A stretch of 64,000 nt of DNA, taken from positions 37,342,130 through 37,406,129 of the forward strand of contig OZ022261.1 in assembly GCA_963978905.1 (NCBI GenBank), in the 5' to 3' direction. Of the stretch, positions 55,315 through 64,000 are shown piece by piece (within the stretch, counting starts at the first letter, position 1; each line of letters starts with the position of its first letter). Below the pieces are notes generated by a model. The model was given only the letters and a program-made list of their open reading frames with translations. It did no database searches and was not told the DNA's origin. Both the position numbers and the translations under genes were made by a program. Origin of the DNA: Trichostrongylus colubriformis (Eukaryota > Nematoda > Chromadorea > Rhabditida > Trichostrongylidae).

Positions 55315-55520
55315 GGGCTCCGCCCTTTTTTGAGTCACCTAAGGAGTCTCATGCAGGCTACTCATTCCGCTCTCAATCACAGACAGATCGCGGGTACGTG
55401 TACCTGAGCCTTTCAAGAACAAACACGGCCCCTAAGCAATAAAACTAGGCCACAAGTGATAGAACCAGGCCAGTTAAGCCAAAGTGTCAGCCTGAGCCAA
55501 AGCTCCACCCAGAACAGCCC
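55315..55520 (+). repeat. Dispersed repeat family 2, copy A (diverged)
   Basis: The segment aligns by eye with 58640-58845 in the same orientation. Shared landmarks in order are GAGT then AAGGAGT, a CACTC/TACTC stretch, the exact 15-mer GCCTTTCAAGAACAA (55408-55422 here, 58741-58755 there), and CTGAGCC followed by AAGC-rich text. The upstream DNA (54.8-55.3 kb) has a similar style of short GAAAACTCG-like phrases in both places, but I could not align it convincingly. Confidence 0.6.
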
Positions 55521-55990
55521 ATGCGCTGAACACTTGCGGATTCTCGAAAAACCGTTTAAATGCTAATTCGGATCTAGTGGTCTAAAGTGTGAATTCTAGC
55601 TCTTCCAGTCTCGTTTTCGGCCTCTTGCGTGTCTTCGTGTTCCCGTGTCTGTGTTCCACAGCTGCACCGATGATTACGTGCGCCTCGTCCTCGTTCTTGT
55701 CTAGGGAATGGCACGAAGTGACGCATCCAGCATTACACCTTTTTTTTTTCAAAGTGCGCCACCACTTAAATTCAGTATCGCAGTCTACTTAACGAATCGC
55801 AACTTGTCAAATAGCTGCAGTCTCGAAGATCATCCGAATGCGACGAAGCACGAATCACTGAATTAAATGTATGTTCAGCTCAGTGCTTCGCACACCAACA
55901 AATTCAGTACCACACGATACGAGAATCCAGCGTTTATCGGAAAATCATGGCGAAACCGAAAAAAAACTGACACTACTTCAGTAGGGAGGA
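55521..55990. other. No supported gene
   Basis: Short overlapping frames only, including a 67-codon frame at 55589-55792 with no recognisable family. A ten-T run occurs at 55740-55749. Nothing else was identified. Confidence 0.4.
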
Positions 55991-56130
55991 TGCCAATGGT
56001 CGAGCCTAGGGCCGAAAAAAAATGATCGACAAATACGACCCACCAAAAAGGAACATATTACCGGTACGACCCTCTTCGAAATTTCATAGAAGGTACGACT
56101 CTCTCCAGCCCTAGATACGGCTCCCCATTT
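55990..56130 (+). repeat. TACGAC-family dispersed repeat fragment
   Basis: It contains AAATACGACCC, GGTACGACCCTC, GGTACGACTCTC and AGATACGGCTCC within about 90 bp, so the motif is locally iterated at roughly 20-50-bp spacing. A-runs flank it. It is a decayed member of the same family as 53490, 56515 and 57855. Confidence 0.5.
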
Positions 56131-56514
56131 TTCGACCAGAAAAGCCTCCCATAGAAAAATTAGTGGCGGATACCTGAGTCTGAACTATGAGAGCTTCAAC
56201 TCAATAGGCTCAAGTGTGCTTGACGATATAATAAGAGGGATGAAGACATCGAATGTACCAGTCGTAATCATCAAAAAGAATACAAAGAATTAGTTCGTCC
56301 GAAAAAAAAAACCTTCAAACAGCAATTGGAGGTGGCACCACTGCGTCTCAAGGCTGAGAGGCATGGTCGAAGTCTGATGACGAGCAAAAAAAATCAGAAA
56401 ATGACACCCTCTCCTCTCCTTCGACCTCCCAACTCCCATCGCCCTAGCTTAAACTCGAGCCTTGTCTCTCCAAGGAAGCTCGTCAATGGATTATAACACT
56501 GCTATCTAATAGAA

Positions 56515-56660
56515 AATATGGTTATGGTGTGGCGACTTTTTTTAGAGGTCGACCGAGGAGCCAAGAATCTCTTCAAGGGTGCTGGATGATGATTTGGGGA
56601 TGGAGGAGGGATCTCGAAGAAAATACGACTCTTTTCAACCCTTCATCCAACCATCGCTTT
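56515..56660 (+). repeat. TACGAC-family dispersed repeat, copy aligned to 57855-57990
   Basis: Compared with 57855-57990 in the same orientation, both have a TATGGTTA stretch, then CGAC plus a T-run and TTTAG, then a TCG...GCC-A-AATCT stretch, then a CTCGAAG or TTCAAG run, an A-run and AATACGAC followed by CTTT-C-AAC. The spacing is conserved, with several indels and many substitutions. Confidence 0.6.
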
Positions 56661-57019
56661 CAAAACTCATCCTCCAGTCGAAGTTATCAACGACGGCTTG
56701 ATGCTGCCCTGAGGGCGGAAGAGTGGTGACACACGGCGTCTATTGAATCACTCGAATGATGGGAAGAACGATTCTGATCCGGATAAAACATCTTCACCTT
56801 CTCGACGAAAAAAGTATCTTCGCCTTGGGTTTGGACAATATGTGCTTGGATTTGAAGGGAGAGGAGTTGAAAGTCAGCTCCATCCTATAAAAACTTTTAT
56901 ATGGACAGTATTCAAACCACCCTGAAACTCTTCTCCAATACTAGTAGTGGGGAAAAATTCCATAGCTCTAAGACTAGCTCTTTCACACAAGGGCAAAACA
57001 TGGTCTCTCGGGTCGCCAT

Positions 57020-57105
57020 GGGTCGTACGTTCTACCCCTTACTCCAATGAGAGTCAAACGTGGGTCGAGGGGTCCTCAGGGGATCGTATTTGATAGGAAA
57101 ATGAG
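57020..57105 (-). repeat. TACGAC-family fragment, inverted
   Basis: On the minus strand the segment reads CAAATACGATCCCC, then a GACC-rich stretch, then ACGTACGACCC. This resembles the plus-strand members. It is weaker than the 56515/57855 pair. Confidence 0.4.
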
Positions 57106-57854
57106 TTCTCGCATTATTAAAATTTGAAGAGATCGGCACTCGAAAGTCATAGCAACAATAATATCAGGTAGCAATTCTGCGATTACCGGCTGACGACCTT
57201 TTGGCCGCCTGCCAACTCCATTACTCCATTCTAACCAAAAACATAAAATAGCTGCGAGTACACTTGGAAATAGGAGTAAGTTGGAACGAGACTAAGAATC
57301 TCCTGCTGTGGCTCGGAACAACCGAATTCTTGATAAAAAAGTGTTGTAGAGAAAAACAGGAAACCTCAAGATAACAAAAAAGCATTGCAGAATTCAGAAA
57401 TGAAAGTGTTGCTATTGCTGAAAAGGGCCCTTCGATGTCATAATGAAATCCATGTATTCTAGTGTGCTACAGAGAATCCCTGAGAAAGAAGAAAAATGAA
57501 TCGAAGATACCGGAAATTCGGGGAGTGGCTAGGGACGCCCTAAATTGCTGTCGATAGGCTGGGTGGCTTCGTGCCAACTATTGATATCCGATCCCTTCAT
57601 CCGATACCACAAACCGTTCACTTGCAGCACACATGAAGGAAGTACAAATATCGTACGACTTTTGATAGGGTAGCCACCACAGGCAAAGGAAAATGAGAGG
57701 AAGCCCTGGGCTGGAGAACTCACCTCAGAGCCGTCGAATCTTTAAGGAAAATAGGATCCTCGGTTGACGCATCTACTCTCTAGCTCTTCAAAAAAGTGGA
57801 CGACGATTGATAATCATAGCCACACTACTGATATTCATAGCCGTACTACTAGTA
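57106..57854. other. No supported gene
   Basis: The only frame of note is a 64-codon minus-strand frame (57529-57723) with no recognised family. No RNA gene or structured repeat was seen. Confidence 0.4.
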
Positions 57855-57990
57855 CAAGGTATGGTTACCGATACGACCTCTTTTTAGGATCGGCTCATCG
57901 GCCCAAAAAATCTTTGAGAAAAACTCCTCAAGGAAACTCCTTCTTCAAGAAAAACTGCAAAATACGACGCTTTCCAACGCAAAATAAGAC
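57855..57990 (+). repeat. TACGAC-family dispersed repeat, best-preserved copy
   Basis: It carries GATACGACCTC, a T-run, CTCCTTCTTCAAG and GCAAAATACGACGC. The pair CTCCTTCTTCAAG plus CAAAATACGA reappears on the minus strand at 62521-62551, with only the spacer between them shortened. This is the strongest evidence that the family is truly interspersed and present in both orientations. Confidence 0.65.
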
Positions 57991-58639
57991 CTCCTGCCGA
58001 GGATCTCATGTGCCTTGCTCGATTATGGTCTGAAGCCGTGGCAGTAGCCGATTGTGGCTTGGCGTTCTCAAGAAACTGCATCATGCCTTCGTGAACGGTG
58101 TGCATACACTCTCTGAACCACCATCCTCACCACGCAGGGCTCAGACTTTGGTGACGCTTGCAAGCTGCAATCTTCGTGTTCGCATGCTATCCTTTTTCCC
58201 AAACTAAAGAAAAGGGAGAGTCAACAAATTAAGAGAAACAAAGTGATCTGAGGGAGGAGTATTCCTCTTGTTAGACATGGGAACTCCGGAAAAGCCGAAG
58301 GCATTTAGAATTGCTTTGTTAGGATCCGAAAACTGGTCCAAAAATTTGGCATATTCGGGAAATTGGGGATGGATGGCTAGAGGAAGGTGGAAACTCCAGA
58401 ACACCCATCCGTGGAGGTGGAAAACTTTTTGGAGCGAAGTTGCATAAATCTTCCCGAGAGTTACAAAAACGCCAGAAGAACGCCTGACGCCTGTCCTCAG
58501 AAGGCTCGATCGAGGGAACTGCACAGCTCGTTCGGGCGAACATAGAAAATCTCTCAAAGAAGCCGGAGACGCTGTAAAGTATCTGTACCGATGGAACCGT
58601 CAGAGAATGTTTGCAGACTCCGAGAATTTCGTTGAAATG

Positions 58640-58845
58640 AAGCCCTGCCCCTTTACGAGTTTTTTAAGGAGTTTGATAAACGCCACTCCCACTGCACTCA
58701 ACAATTAGCAGTATTTCGTGAGCTTCGTTTGCGGAACAAAGCCTTTCAAGAACAAGCTCATCCTTTCAGACCGAGAGCCCCGTTTTGAGTCGAGACCAGT
58801 CTGAGCCTTCGCCTAAGCCGGAACTCCGCACCGGGCAGCTTGTCC
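58640..58845 (+). repeat. Dispersed repeat family 2, copy B (diverged)
   Basis: Counterpart of 55315-55520, sharing the exact 15-mer GCCTTTCAAGAACAA at 58741-58755, an AAGGAGT landmark about 70 bp before it, and a CTGAGCC/TAAGCC stretch after it. No coding potential was recognised. Confidence 0.6.
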
Positions 58846-59946
58846 GCGTGTAAGGCCTAAGCCACCACGGACGACTCTTCATCCTGGCCAAAATTGCTAA
58901 TTTTTCCAAGAACTGGGCTAAGTCCAAGCCTAGTGTCGGATAAAAAGGTATTCGATGGATCCGAGTGTGTGTGAACAGAACAGTCCCATTTCTCCATATG
59001 TACTGACTGGTATAGGAAAAATACACAAAAAAAGCAGAGCTGATTTAGATTTGATGGATCGTTATGCATATAGCTTGTTAGGTTGCAGATATTGCACACA
59101 CGACATATCGCTAAGATGTTGAGAGTGAATTTAATGCATTTTTCTAGCACGAACACTTTTTTCTCACCCTTTCGCTTTTTTCCCCGTTCATTGTTTCACA
59201 TGATTGCTGCTGTTTGTTGTTTCACTTACTTCGCGTCATCATGTACGAATGTTACGAATGTAATACACCCTACGAGACAACAAATGACATTTCCCACAAC
59301 GAGTGACTCGTAAAGGTGATGTTGCAGTTGGAAGAGGTACACAGGAAATGTGGATACAGACCACAATGTCGTGCTTTAAACCCGGAATTCTCTACCGATT
59401 ATCGCTTCTATCCTTAAATACGCTTCAAAGCGATCGTTTCTCACATCATCCTCTTTCTCCCGACCCCTACCGAGGAGATGGTCATTGGGGATACCCGGAG
59501 TGGGAGAGGAGGGGAGAGCAGAGGGCGGGGAAACGTTTATGGTGAGCTGCACAAGCCGTCAGCATCACCCTTCAGTTATGCGAAGGTGCGAAGGCGTGAC
59601 TCTATTTCCTGAGTTTTCATTCCGTTTCATTCCGTCCTCTTCACGCACTTAATTACTGCGCACCTCCACTTTCATATCTCACAGCTGGTGCCTCTTCAAA
59701 ATACTGGACACGCCTGAAATCAATGTCTCGGCTCTGAATGTAATCTCATTTGAGCTATCGCACTCAAAAATAAAACCAGAGTAATGTTTGATTGAAAAAA
59801 AATTCAAGAGATTCGCGTAGAACCATCGAAGTTCATCGCTGTCTTTATATTCGCCATGGCACGAATTCACAAAGGTATGATGACAATAAAGTCGAGAAAT
59901 AGGAGGAATAGATGGGGTGAACAGAGACGCCAGATCTACCACAGCG
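58846..59946. other. No supported gene; purine-rich tract
   Basis: Short overlapping frames with no recognised family. A purine-rich tract (GGAGTGGGAGAGGAGGGGAG and following bases) lies at about 59498-59531. The minus-strand frame starting at 60395 ends here at 59679. Confidence 0.4.
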
Positions 59947-59955
59947 AAAGGTGAG
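59947..59955. repeat. Target-site duplication, left copy (AAAGGTGAG)
   Basis: This 9-bp direct repeat immediately left of the MITE inverted repeat is identical to 60244-60252. Confidence 0.92.
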
Positions 59956-60243
59956 GGGTGGGGGGAAATCCGCCAAAAAATCGCGTCAGCGGCGTCGCAC
60001 TCGCGGCGCCACCAGTACGACTTGCGAATCGATTTTGCTCTTGGGAGCCCGGCAGAGCGTGGCTGCGTCACTTCTGCACTCCAGCCATGCCACACTGCCT
60101 CCTCTAGCCACGCCACCCTGCCTCCTCCACCTTTGCCACACTGTCTCGCTTGAAGGCTGCCATGCCCTGCCACTGGTACTCGCACCAGCCGAGCCGCTCG
60201 CCGCGGGCGGCCACGCGATTTTTTGGCGGATTTCCCCCCACCC
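59956..60243. mobile_element. 288-bp MITE with 31-bp perfect TIRs and 9-bp TSD (Mutator-like)
   Basis: The left arm, 59956-59986, begins GGGTGGGGGGAAATCCGCC and continues to ATCGCGT. The right arm, 60213-60243, is its exact reverse complement over 31 bp. The nonamer AAAGGTGAG directly flanks both ends (59947-59955 and 60244-60252), and bases immediately outside differ, so the target duplication is exactly 9 bp. The interior is GC-rich, non-coding and contains a 23-bp tandem repeat. A 9-bp duplication with long inverted repeats is typical of Mutator-like elements; some other superfamilies make 8-9 bp duplications, so the class is inferred. Perfect arms and an intact duplication suggest a recent insertion. 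No transposase is present, so mobility would have depended on an autonomous partner. Confidence 0.92.
60085..60153. repeat. 23-bp tandem repeat, three units, inside the MITE
   Basis: The units are 60085-60107, 60108-60130 and 60131-60153. Each contains GCCACACTGYCTC or GCCACCCTGCCTC at the same offset. The third unit is the most diverged. Confidence 0.75.
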
Positions 60244-60252
60244 AAAGGTGAG
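60244..60252. repeat. Target-site duplication, right copy (AAAGGTGAG)
   Basis: This 9-bp direct repeat immediately right of the MITE is followed by T, so the original target read AAAG-GTGAGT. That matches a strong 5' splice-site consensus on the plus strand, though no exon is established here. Confidence 0.92.
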
Positions 60253-60839
60253 TTGGGGCAGACGCAGACTGTGACCCACAAAAAAGTTTCAAGTTGATTG
60301 CGAAGCATGCTTTCGAGAACTCTGTGGAAAATGTTTTGTCTAAAAACCCTGAATCTACATGGTACCCTGTATGAAATGCCGCTGAACTGTGTCAAACACT
60401 TTAACTCGCTGAACGCTATCTAGCATCTCGACTAGGCTCTTCTACGTTGAAAGGTGAAACCTCTTCGGTGATGCTGCTGACAAAAGGGCGTCATACGAGC
60501 ATATAAGGGCTTCTAGCACCGTTCTGCGCCTTTCACGGTTTTTGGCCACATCAATTCTTTTTTTGGTCGCTGCCACTCTACCTAGCATACCCAACAATCA
60601 AGCAAATTATCCCTTCTGTTACATGAGTTGCTGCTATAGAATTTCTGCGAGGGTTCAATTATTTGTGACAGTCATTTCGGAAATGTACTCTTTCGTATTG
60701 CCCTGCTTCGGATGTGTGCATCCCACGTTCAAGATTTCGCACCGTAGCCGGCGACGTGTGACGTGATACAAGCTGGGGTGTCACATCTCTTTGAACCCAA
60801 AGCGATTACCGTGCCTGAAGAACAGTCATTGTGAGCTGC
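60253..60839. other. No supported gene
   Basis: The right part of the minus-strand frame begins at 60395, and a 74-codon plus frame (60542-60766) has no recognised family. The reverse-transcriptase similarity may begin a little before 60840 but is not legible to me there. Confidence 0.4.
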
Positions 60840-62242
60840 ACTGGGGCGACTCTTCGCACGCCACCCGTCGAAATTCAGGGTACCCACCTCGTGGAAAACC
60901 AACAGGTCTGTGTTGCTGTATAAGAAGGATATCCACACGACATTGGCAATTATCGTCCAATCTGTTGCTGTGGTAGTCTACAAGCTCTTCACTCGTGTCA
61001 TTTTGAATAGGATTGGTAGAACTCTAGAGGAGCGACAGCCATGCGAGCAAGTAGGGTTTCGGAGAGGGTTCAATACAATCCATCACATCCACACACTCAC
61101 TAGGCTCATTGAAGTGTCGCGGGAGTACAAGATGCCGTTACGTCTCACATTCATCGATTTGAAGAAAGGCGTCGACTCCGGTGAGACAGAAACGGTCACC
61201 AAAGCCCTGGGAACTCAAGGTGTACCTACTCAGTACATAAGGGTACTTCGTGAGCTATCTAGCAACGTCACGACCAGGATCTTGTCATTCTATAGGGAAG
61301 TCATCATCGGCGTGAAGAGAGGGGTACGACAAGACGACATCATCTCTCCTAAACTTTTCAGGCCGCTCTCGAGAGCGTCATGCGTCAATTGGAAAGGGAA
61401 GGCATGGGAGTGGAGGTCGATGGCCGGCAGCTACACCACCTGCGTTCCGCTGACGACATTGTGCTTATAACACCGACAATCCAGCAAGCGGAGCGAACGC
61501 TACCCGATTTCGACTGCGAGCGTGAAAAAAGCGGTCTGCAGCTGAACCTGACGAAGACGATGTTCATGAGGAACGGATTGGTTCCTGATGCCCATTTCAC
61601 GCTCAACGGAACGAACATCTCTGAATGCTTCAGCTATGTGTACCTAGGTCGGGAAGTCAATATGATGAACGATTGAGCACCGAGCTGAGCAGGAGGAGAA
61701 GAGCGGCTTGGGGCATCCTCAAGACCATCGAGGGAGTAGTGAAGAAGTCGAAGAACACCCGACTCCGCGTCCATTCCTTTCTGCTGTCCTTTCTGCCCTT
61801 ACGCCTCAGAGACCTGGAGTCTACGTAAGCAGGAAGAGCATGCGGTCGGCGTGATCCAACGCGCCATCGAAAGGACGATGCTCGAAGTATTCCGATACAC
61901 GCAAGTGCAGTGAGGAATCCGGAGTTCCGAACTCCGTCGTCGATCAAAGATCAGTGACGCCGTCGTATATGCCAAGGAATCGTAGATTATATGGGTCAGA
62001 CACGTCATGCGATATTACGATGACTGTACCAGAACGGTTACCGACTGGATCCCTCAGGACGTCAAACGAACACCTGGACGACCGCCGGCCCGATGGTCGG
62101 ACTTCTTCACGAAAGCTCTCCGCGAAGGAAACGAGATGCTTCGCGTTCTTGAGTCAGAAAGGTGCACTGGACTTCTTCGGCTCGCGACAGGGACGAATGA
62201 AGACGTTGCTGGCGCCCGCTCGAGACACTCGATGACTGGTGA
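60840..62242 (+). pseudogene. Decayed RTE-type non-LTR retrotransposon reverse transcriptase (5' truncated)
   Basis: It encoded the reverse transcriptase and C-terminal part of an RTE-clade LINE polyprotein; the N-terminal endonuclease is absent. Readable pieces in order are VPTSWKTNRSVLLYKK (from about 60880), PHDIGNYRPI in another frame (60933-60962), YKLFTRVILNRI and the palm A region TFIDLKKGVDSGE (Asp codon 61156-61158), then GVRQDDIISPKLF (61321-61359). After a frame change come GRQLHHLRSADDIVLI (ADD at 61449-61457) and the stretch to YLGREVNMMND, then further pieces to RPLETLDDW, ending at a stop at 62240-62242. There are at least six frame changes. Premature stops lie at 61911, 61983 and 62198. 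The canonical aromatic residue before ADD is Ser, and the usual RQGD reads RQDD. It cannot make an active enzyme. Similarity to strongylid nematode RTE elements is from memory. Confidence 0.93.
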
Positions 62243-62313
62243 TACAGGCGATTTTAGCATATTAGTGACAACTTTGGCATCGTAAGCTGGAGCAAAAATC
62301 AGCAACTACCATA

Positions 62314-62319
62314 AATAAA
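62314..62319 (+). promoter_or_regulatory. AATAAA hexamer downstream of the RTE remnant
   Basis: A canonical polyadenylation hexamer about 70 bp after the terminal stop of the RTE remnant. It may be the element's own 3' UTR signal, but no poly-A tail or short 3' tandem repeat is legible after it. Confidence 0.3.
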
Positions 62320-62514
62320 GTCATCGACTTTTCGTCGGTGCTATGGTGCCGTTGTAAAGAAAAAATTCCGAAGCGAAAAGAAGACAGATAGTAGTGTCAT
62401 CAAGTTCGAAAGGACCGTTTTCGTGATCTCCGTGGTCTTTCGTACGCCAACGTATGCGAAGAAGATTATGGAGACGATGATAGGGCAGGGTTTAGCATAG
62501 AATAAAGAGAATCC

Positions 62515-62595
62515 GTAGGAGGGAATCGTATTTTGCTTGAAGAAGGAGAGGCCCTATTTTTTAAAAAATCAAGTGACTTCCTCTCTGACAAATTG
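62515..62595 (-). repeat. TACGAC-family dispersed repeat, inverted copy
   Basis: On the minus strand the segment reads CTCCTTCTTCAAG directly followed by CAAAATACGATTCCC (62551 down to 62521). It matches the copy at 57926-57970 with a short deletion between the two blocks. It lies 3' of the RTE remnant and outside it. Confidence 0.6.
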
Positions 62596-64000
62596 ATCAC
62601 CTCCCTTTCGTGTGATTTTTGAGCCGATGAGGATCTGAAATGCAAAAGAACGGATAAGTATCAATGTGGAAATACAGAAAACACCGAACCCTATTCAGAA
62701 CATGAAGGTTTATTACGTTCAACTAAAAGCTCGCTGCCAAAAAACAAAAAGAAATGCCTAAAAAATGGTAAGGCGACCCGCGATTGACAAATATACATGT
62801 GGTAATCAAACTTCCATTCTATCTGGTATGGTGGTCACTGGTGCAACCAAGTTATCCTTTTTGGACGCATTGTGCGAACACACAGCTTTCCCTCGTACCG
62901 TCACCTGAAAGCGTAAGGATCTGCCTGGATGCAATGCAGGTAAGAAGGTGAGAAGTAGCAGGAAGCCCCTTCAATTTTTCGCAGCTGTTTTGTTTCTCTG
63001 TGTACGCTTGATGAGGAGGAAAATGGCGGCGAATGGGCAGCGAGTTGTAGCAGCAGAGACATGAGTGAAGGGCGTGTAAGGAAACCGGTTTCATCACGTG
63101 AAAGTTACTTCTTGCATAATATGCCGTATTCCACAATACTGTATGACCATAACATTTCTTCAGAACCAGAACAGTACCTTTACAAAGGCGCAAATGCAAA
63201 GCGGACGTCCGTACGCATGTCCCCGAAGTCCTACGATCTGTCACGACTTCTTAATTCACCAAATTTGGAATGTTAAACGTAAAACGATGTGCCTTCACTT
63301 TCCAGAGAAGAAAGCACATGGTTGTCAGTCCTGCGGAAATTTAATGCCTTTGAGGCATAAAACATAGTGAGTGACATGGTATCAGAGACGTCAGCACTAT
63401 TCATTGTTTATGGACGTCATGAATTCCCTGACGTGTTCTTCGCCGTGTAAAGCCCAAGATCTGTTGCGGTGCATCCCAATGGGCGAGTGAAGATTTTGAT
63501 TAACTATTGAAGTAGCTGACACTACACTAACTTCACAATACGCTACAGAACCAGTCGACATTGCGTTTTTCGCACAACATGAAGAGTCCTTTCCTTTTTG
63601 TTCCCTGGAGCTACTCAATTGAAATGAATATCATTTCTACCTTCCATGCTGAACCCCCGAAAGAGATGAAGAAACGTTCACAGGAAGGGTGCACCAAATG
63701 GGTTTTGGATCATAGTGCACAGGTACTCGCGAGCTTGTGCGATTCAAGGATCCCGTGCACAAATAAATCCCTTCGATTGCTTGTGTGGGTCACTTCGCGT
63801 GCTAACATCTAACTTTGAAAAACTCGAACCTCTAGAAATGCCACCAATTCCACGACGCAGTACATGGTGATGGTTGGCCATGCCATTATTAGATGAAAAA
63901 TGTTGCGGATAATTCCTGTTTTATCTTTGGTTTTACCCGGAAACACCTGAAAATCATGTTGATATTGTTCCCTTCGCTCATTTCTTTCTCTTAGAGTTCA
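62596..64000. other. No supported gene
   Basis: Frames include a 130-codon minus-strand frame (62852-63244) and an 83-codon plus frame (63561-63812). Neither resembles a family I know. A strong 5' splice-site-like sequence, ATGCAG-GTAAGA, lies at about 62935 on the plus strand. It follows a frame open for roughly 60 codons, but without a clear acceptor or start I cannot call an exon. The window ends in unannotated DNA. Confidence 0.4.

Larger units (their letters stand above)
59679..60395 (-). other. 238-codon minus-strand open frame spanning a MITE, probably not a gene
   Basis: ATG is at 60395 (minus strand) and the stop ends at 59679. About 96 of its codons come entirely from the inserted MITE at 59956-60243. 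Removing the MITE plus one 9-bp target copy takes out 297 bp, exactly 99 codons, so the pre-insertion frame would also have been open (139 codons). The remaining product has no recognised domain. Chance openness is likely, since the MITE is GC-rich and poor in stop codons. Confidence 0.12.

Noticed and set aside
56360..56400. CTGATGA ... GAAA (hammerhead-like)
   Set aside because: The intervening sequence cannot form stem II and no cleavage-site stem is present.
50746..64000. Telomeric TTAGGC repeats or a nematode spliced-leader gene near the array edge
   Set aside because: Only isolated TTAGGC-like hexamers occur, and the spliced-leader core was not found on either strand.

Overview
The window looks like eukaryotic, probably nematode, DNA. 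It has no bacterial-style gene packing, no operons and no complete protein-coding gene that I can support. The only recognisable protein homology is a decayed RTE-type (non-LTR) reverse transcriptase at about 60.84-62.24 kb. Its wording (for example DGRQLHHLR, GTNISEC, TMFMRNG) resembles the RTE elements abundant in strongylid nematodes such as hookworms. That assignment is from memory of the family and was not searched.

Positions 1-50,745 are one uninterrupted head-to-tail satellite array of a 175-bp monomer (about 42% GC in the consensus). By my count there are 290 monomers, and the array continues off the left edge. The first 216 monomers are all exactly 175 bp. Only three single-T deletions occur in the whole array. 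Monomers fall into two classes that differ by a short block at about monomer positions 111-128. Further point variants define higher-order structure: a 20-monomer block repeated without visible difference, a landmark block recurring six times at variable spacing, a 15-monomer (2,625 bp) higher-order repeat at 38.3-43.6 kb, and an alternating class I / class II dimer zone at 45.2-48.6 kb. The right edge (49.9-50.75 kb) shows extra private mutations, as expected at the margin of an array kept uniform by unequal exchange.

From 50,746 to 64,000 the DNA is mostly single-copy looking but gene-poor. It holds an ACT microsatellite, a poly-C tract, several decayed copies of at least two dispersed repeat families (53.5-58.9 kb, with one more copy at 62.5 kb), and a clean 288-bp MITE. 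The MITE has perfect 31-bp terminal inverted repeats and a perfect 9-bp target duplication (59,947-60,252), consistent with a Mutator-like non-autonomous element. The RTE remnant follows. Overall this reads as the boundary of a large satellite block with transposon-rich flanking DNA. Whether the satellite has a chromosomal role cannot be decided from sequence alone.
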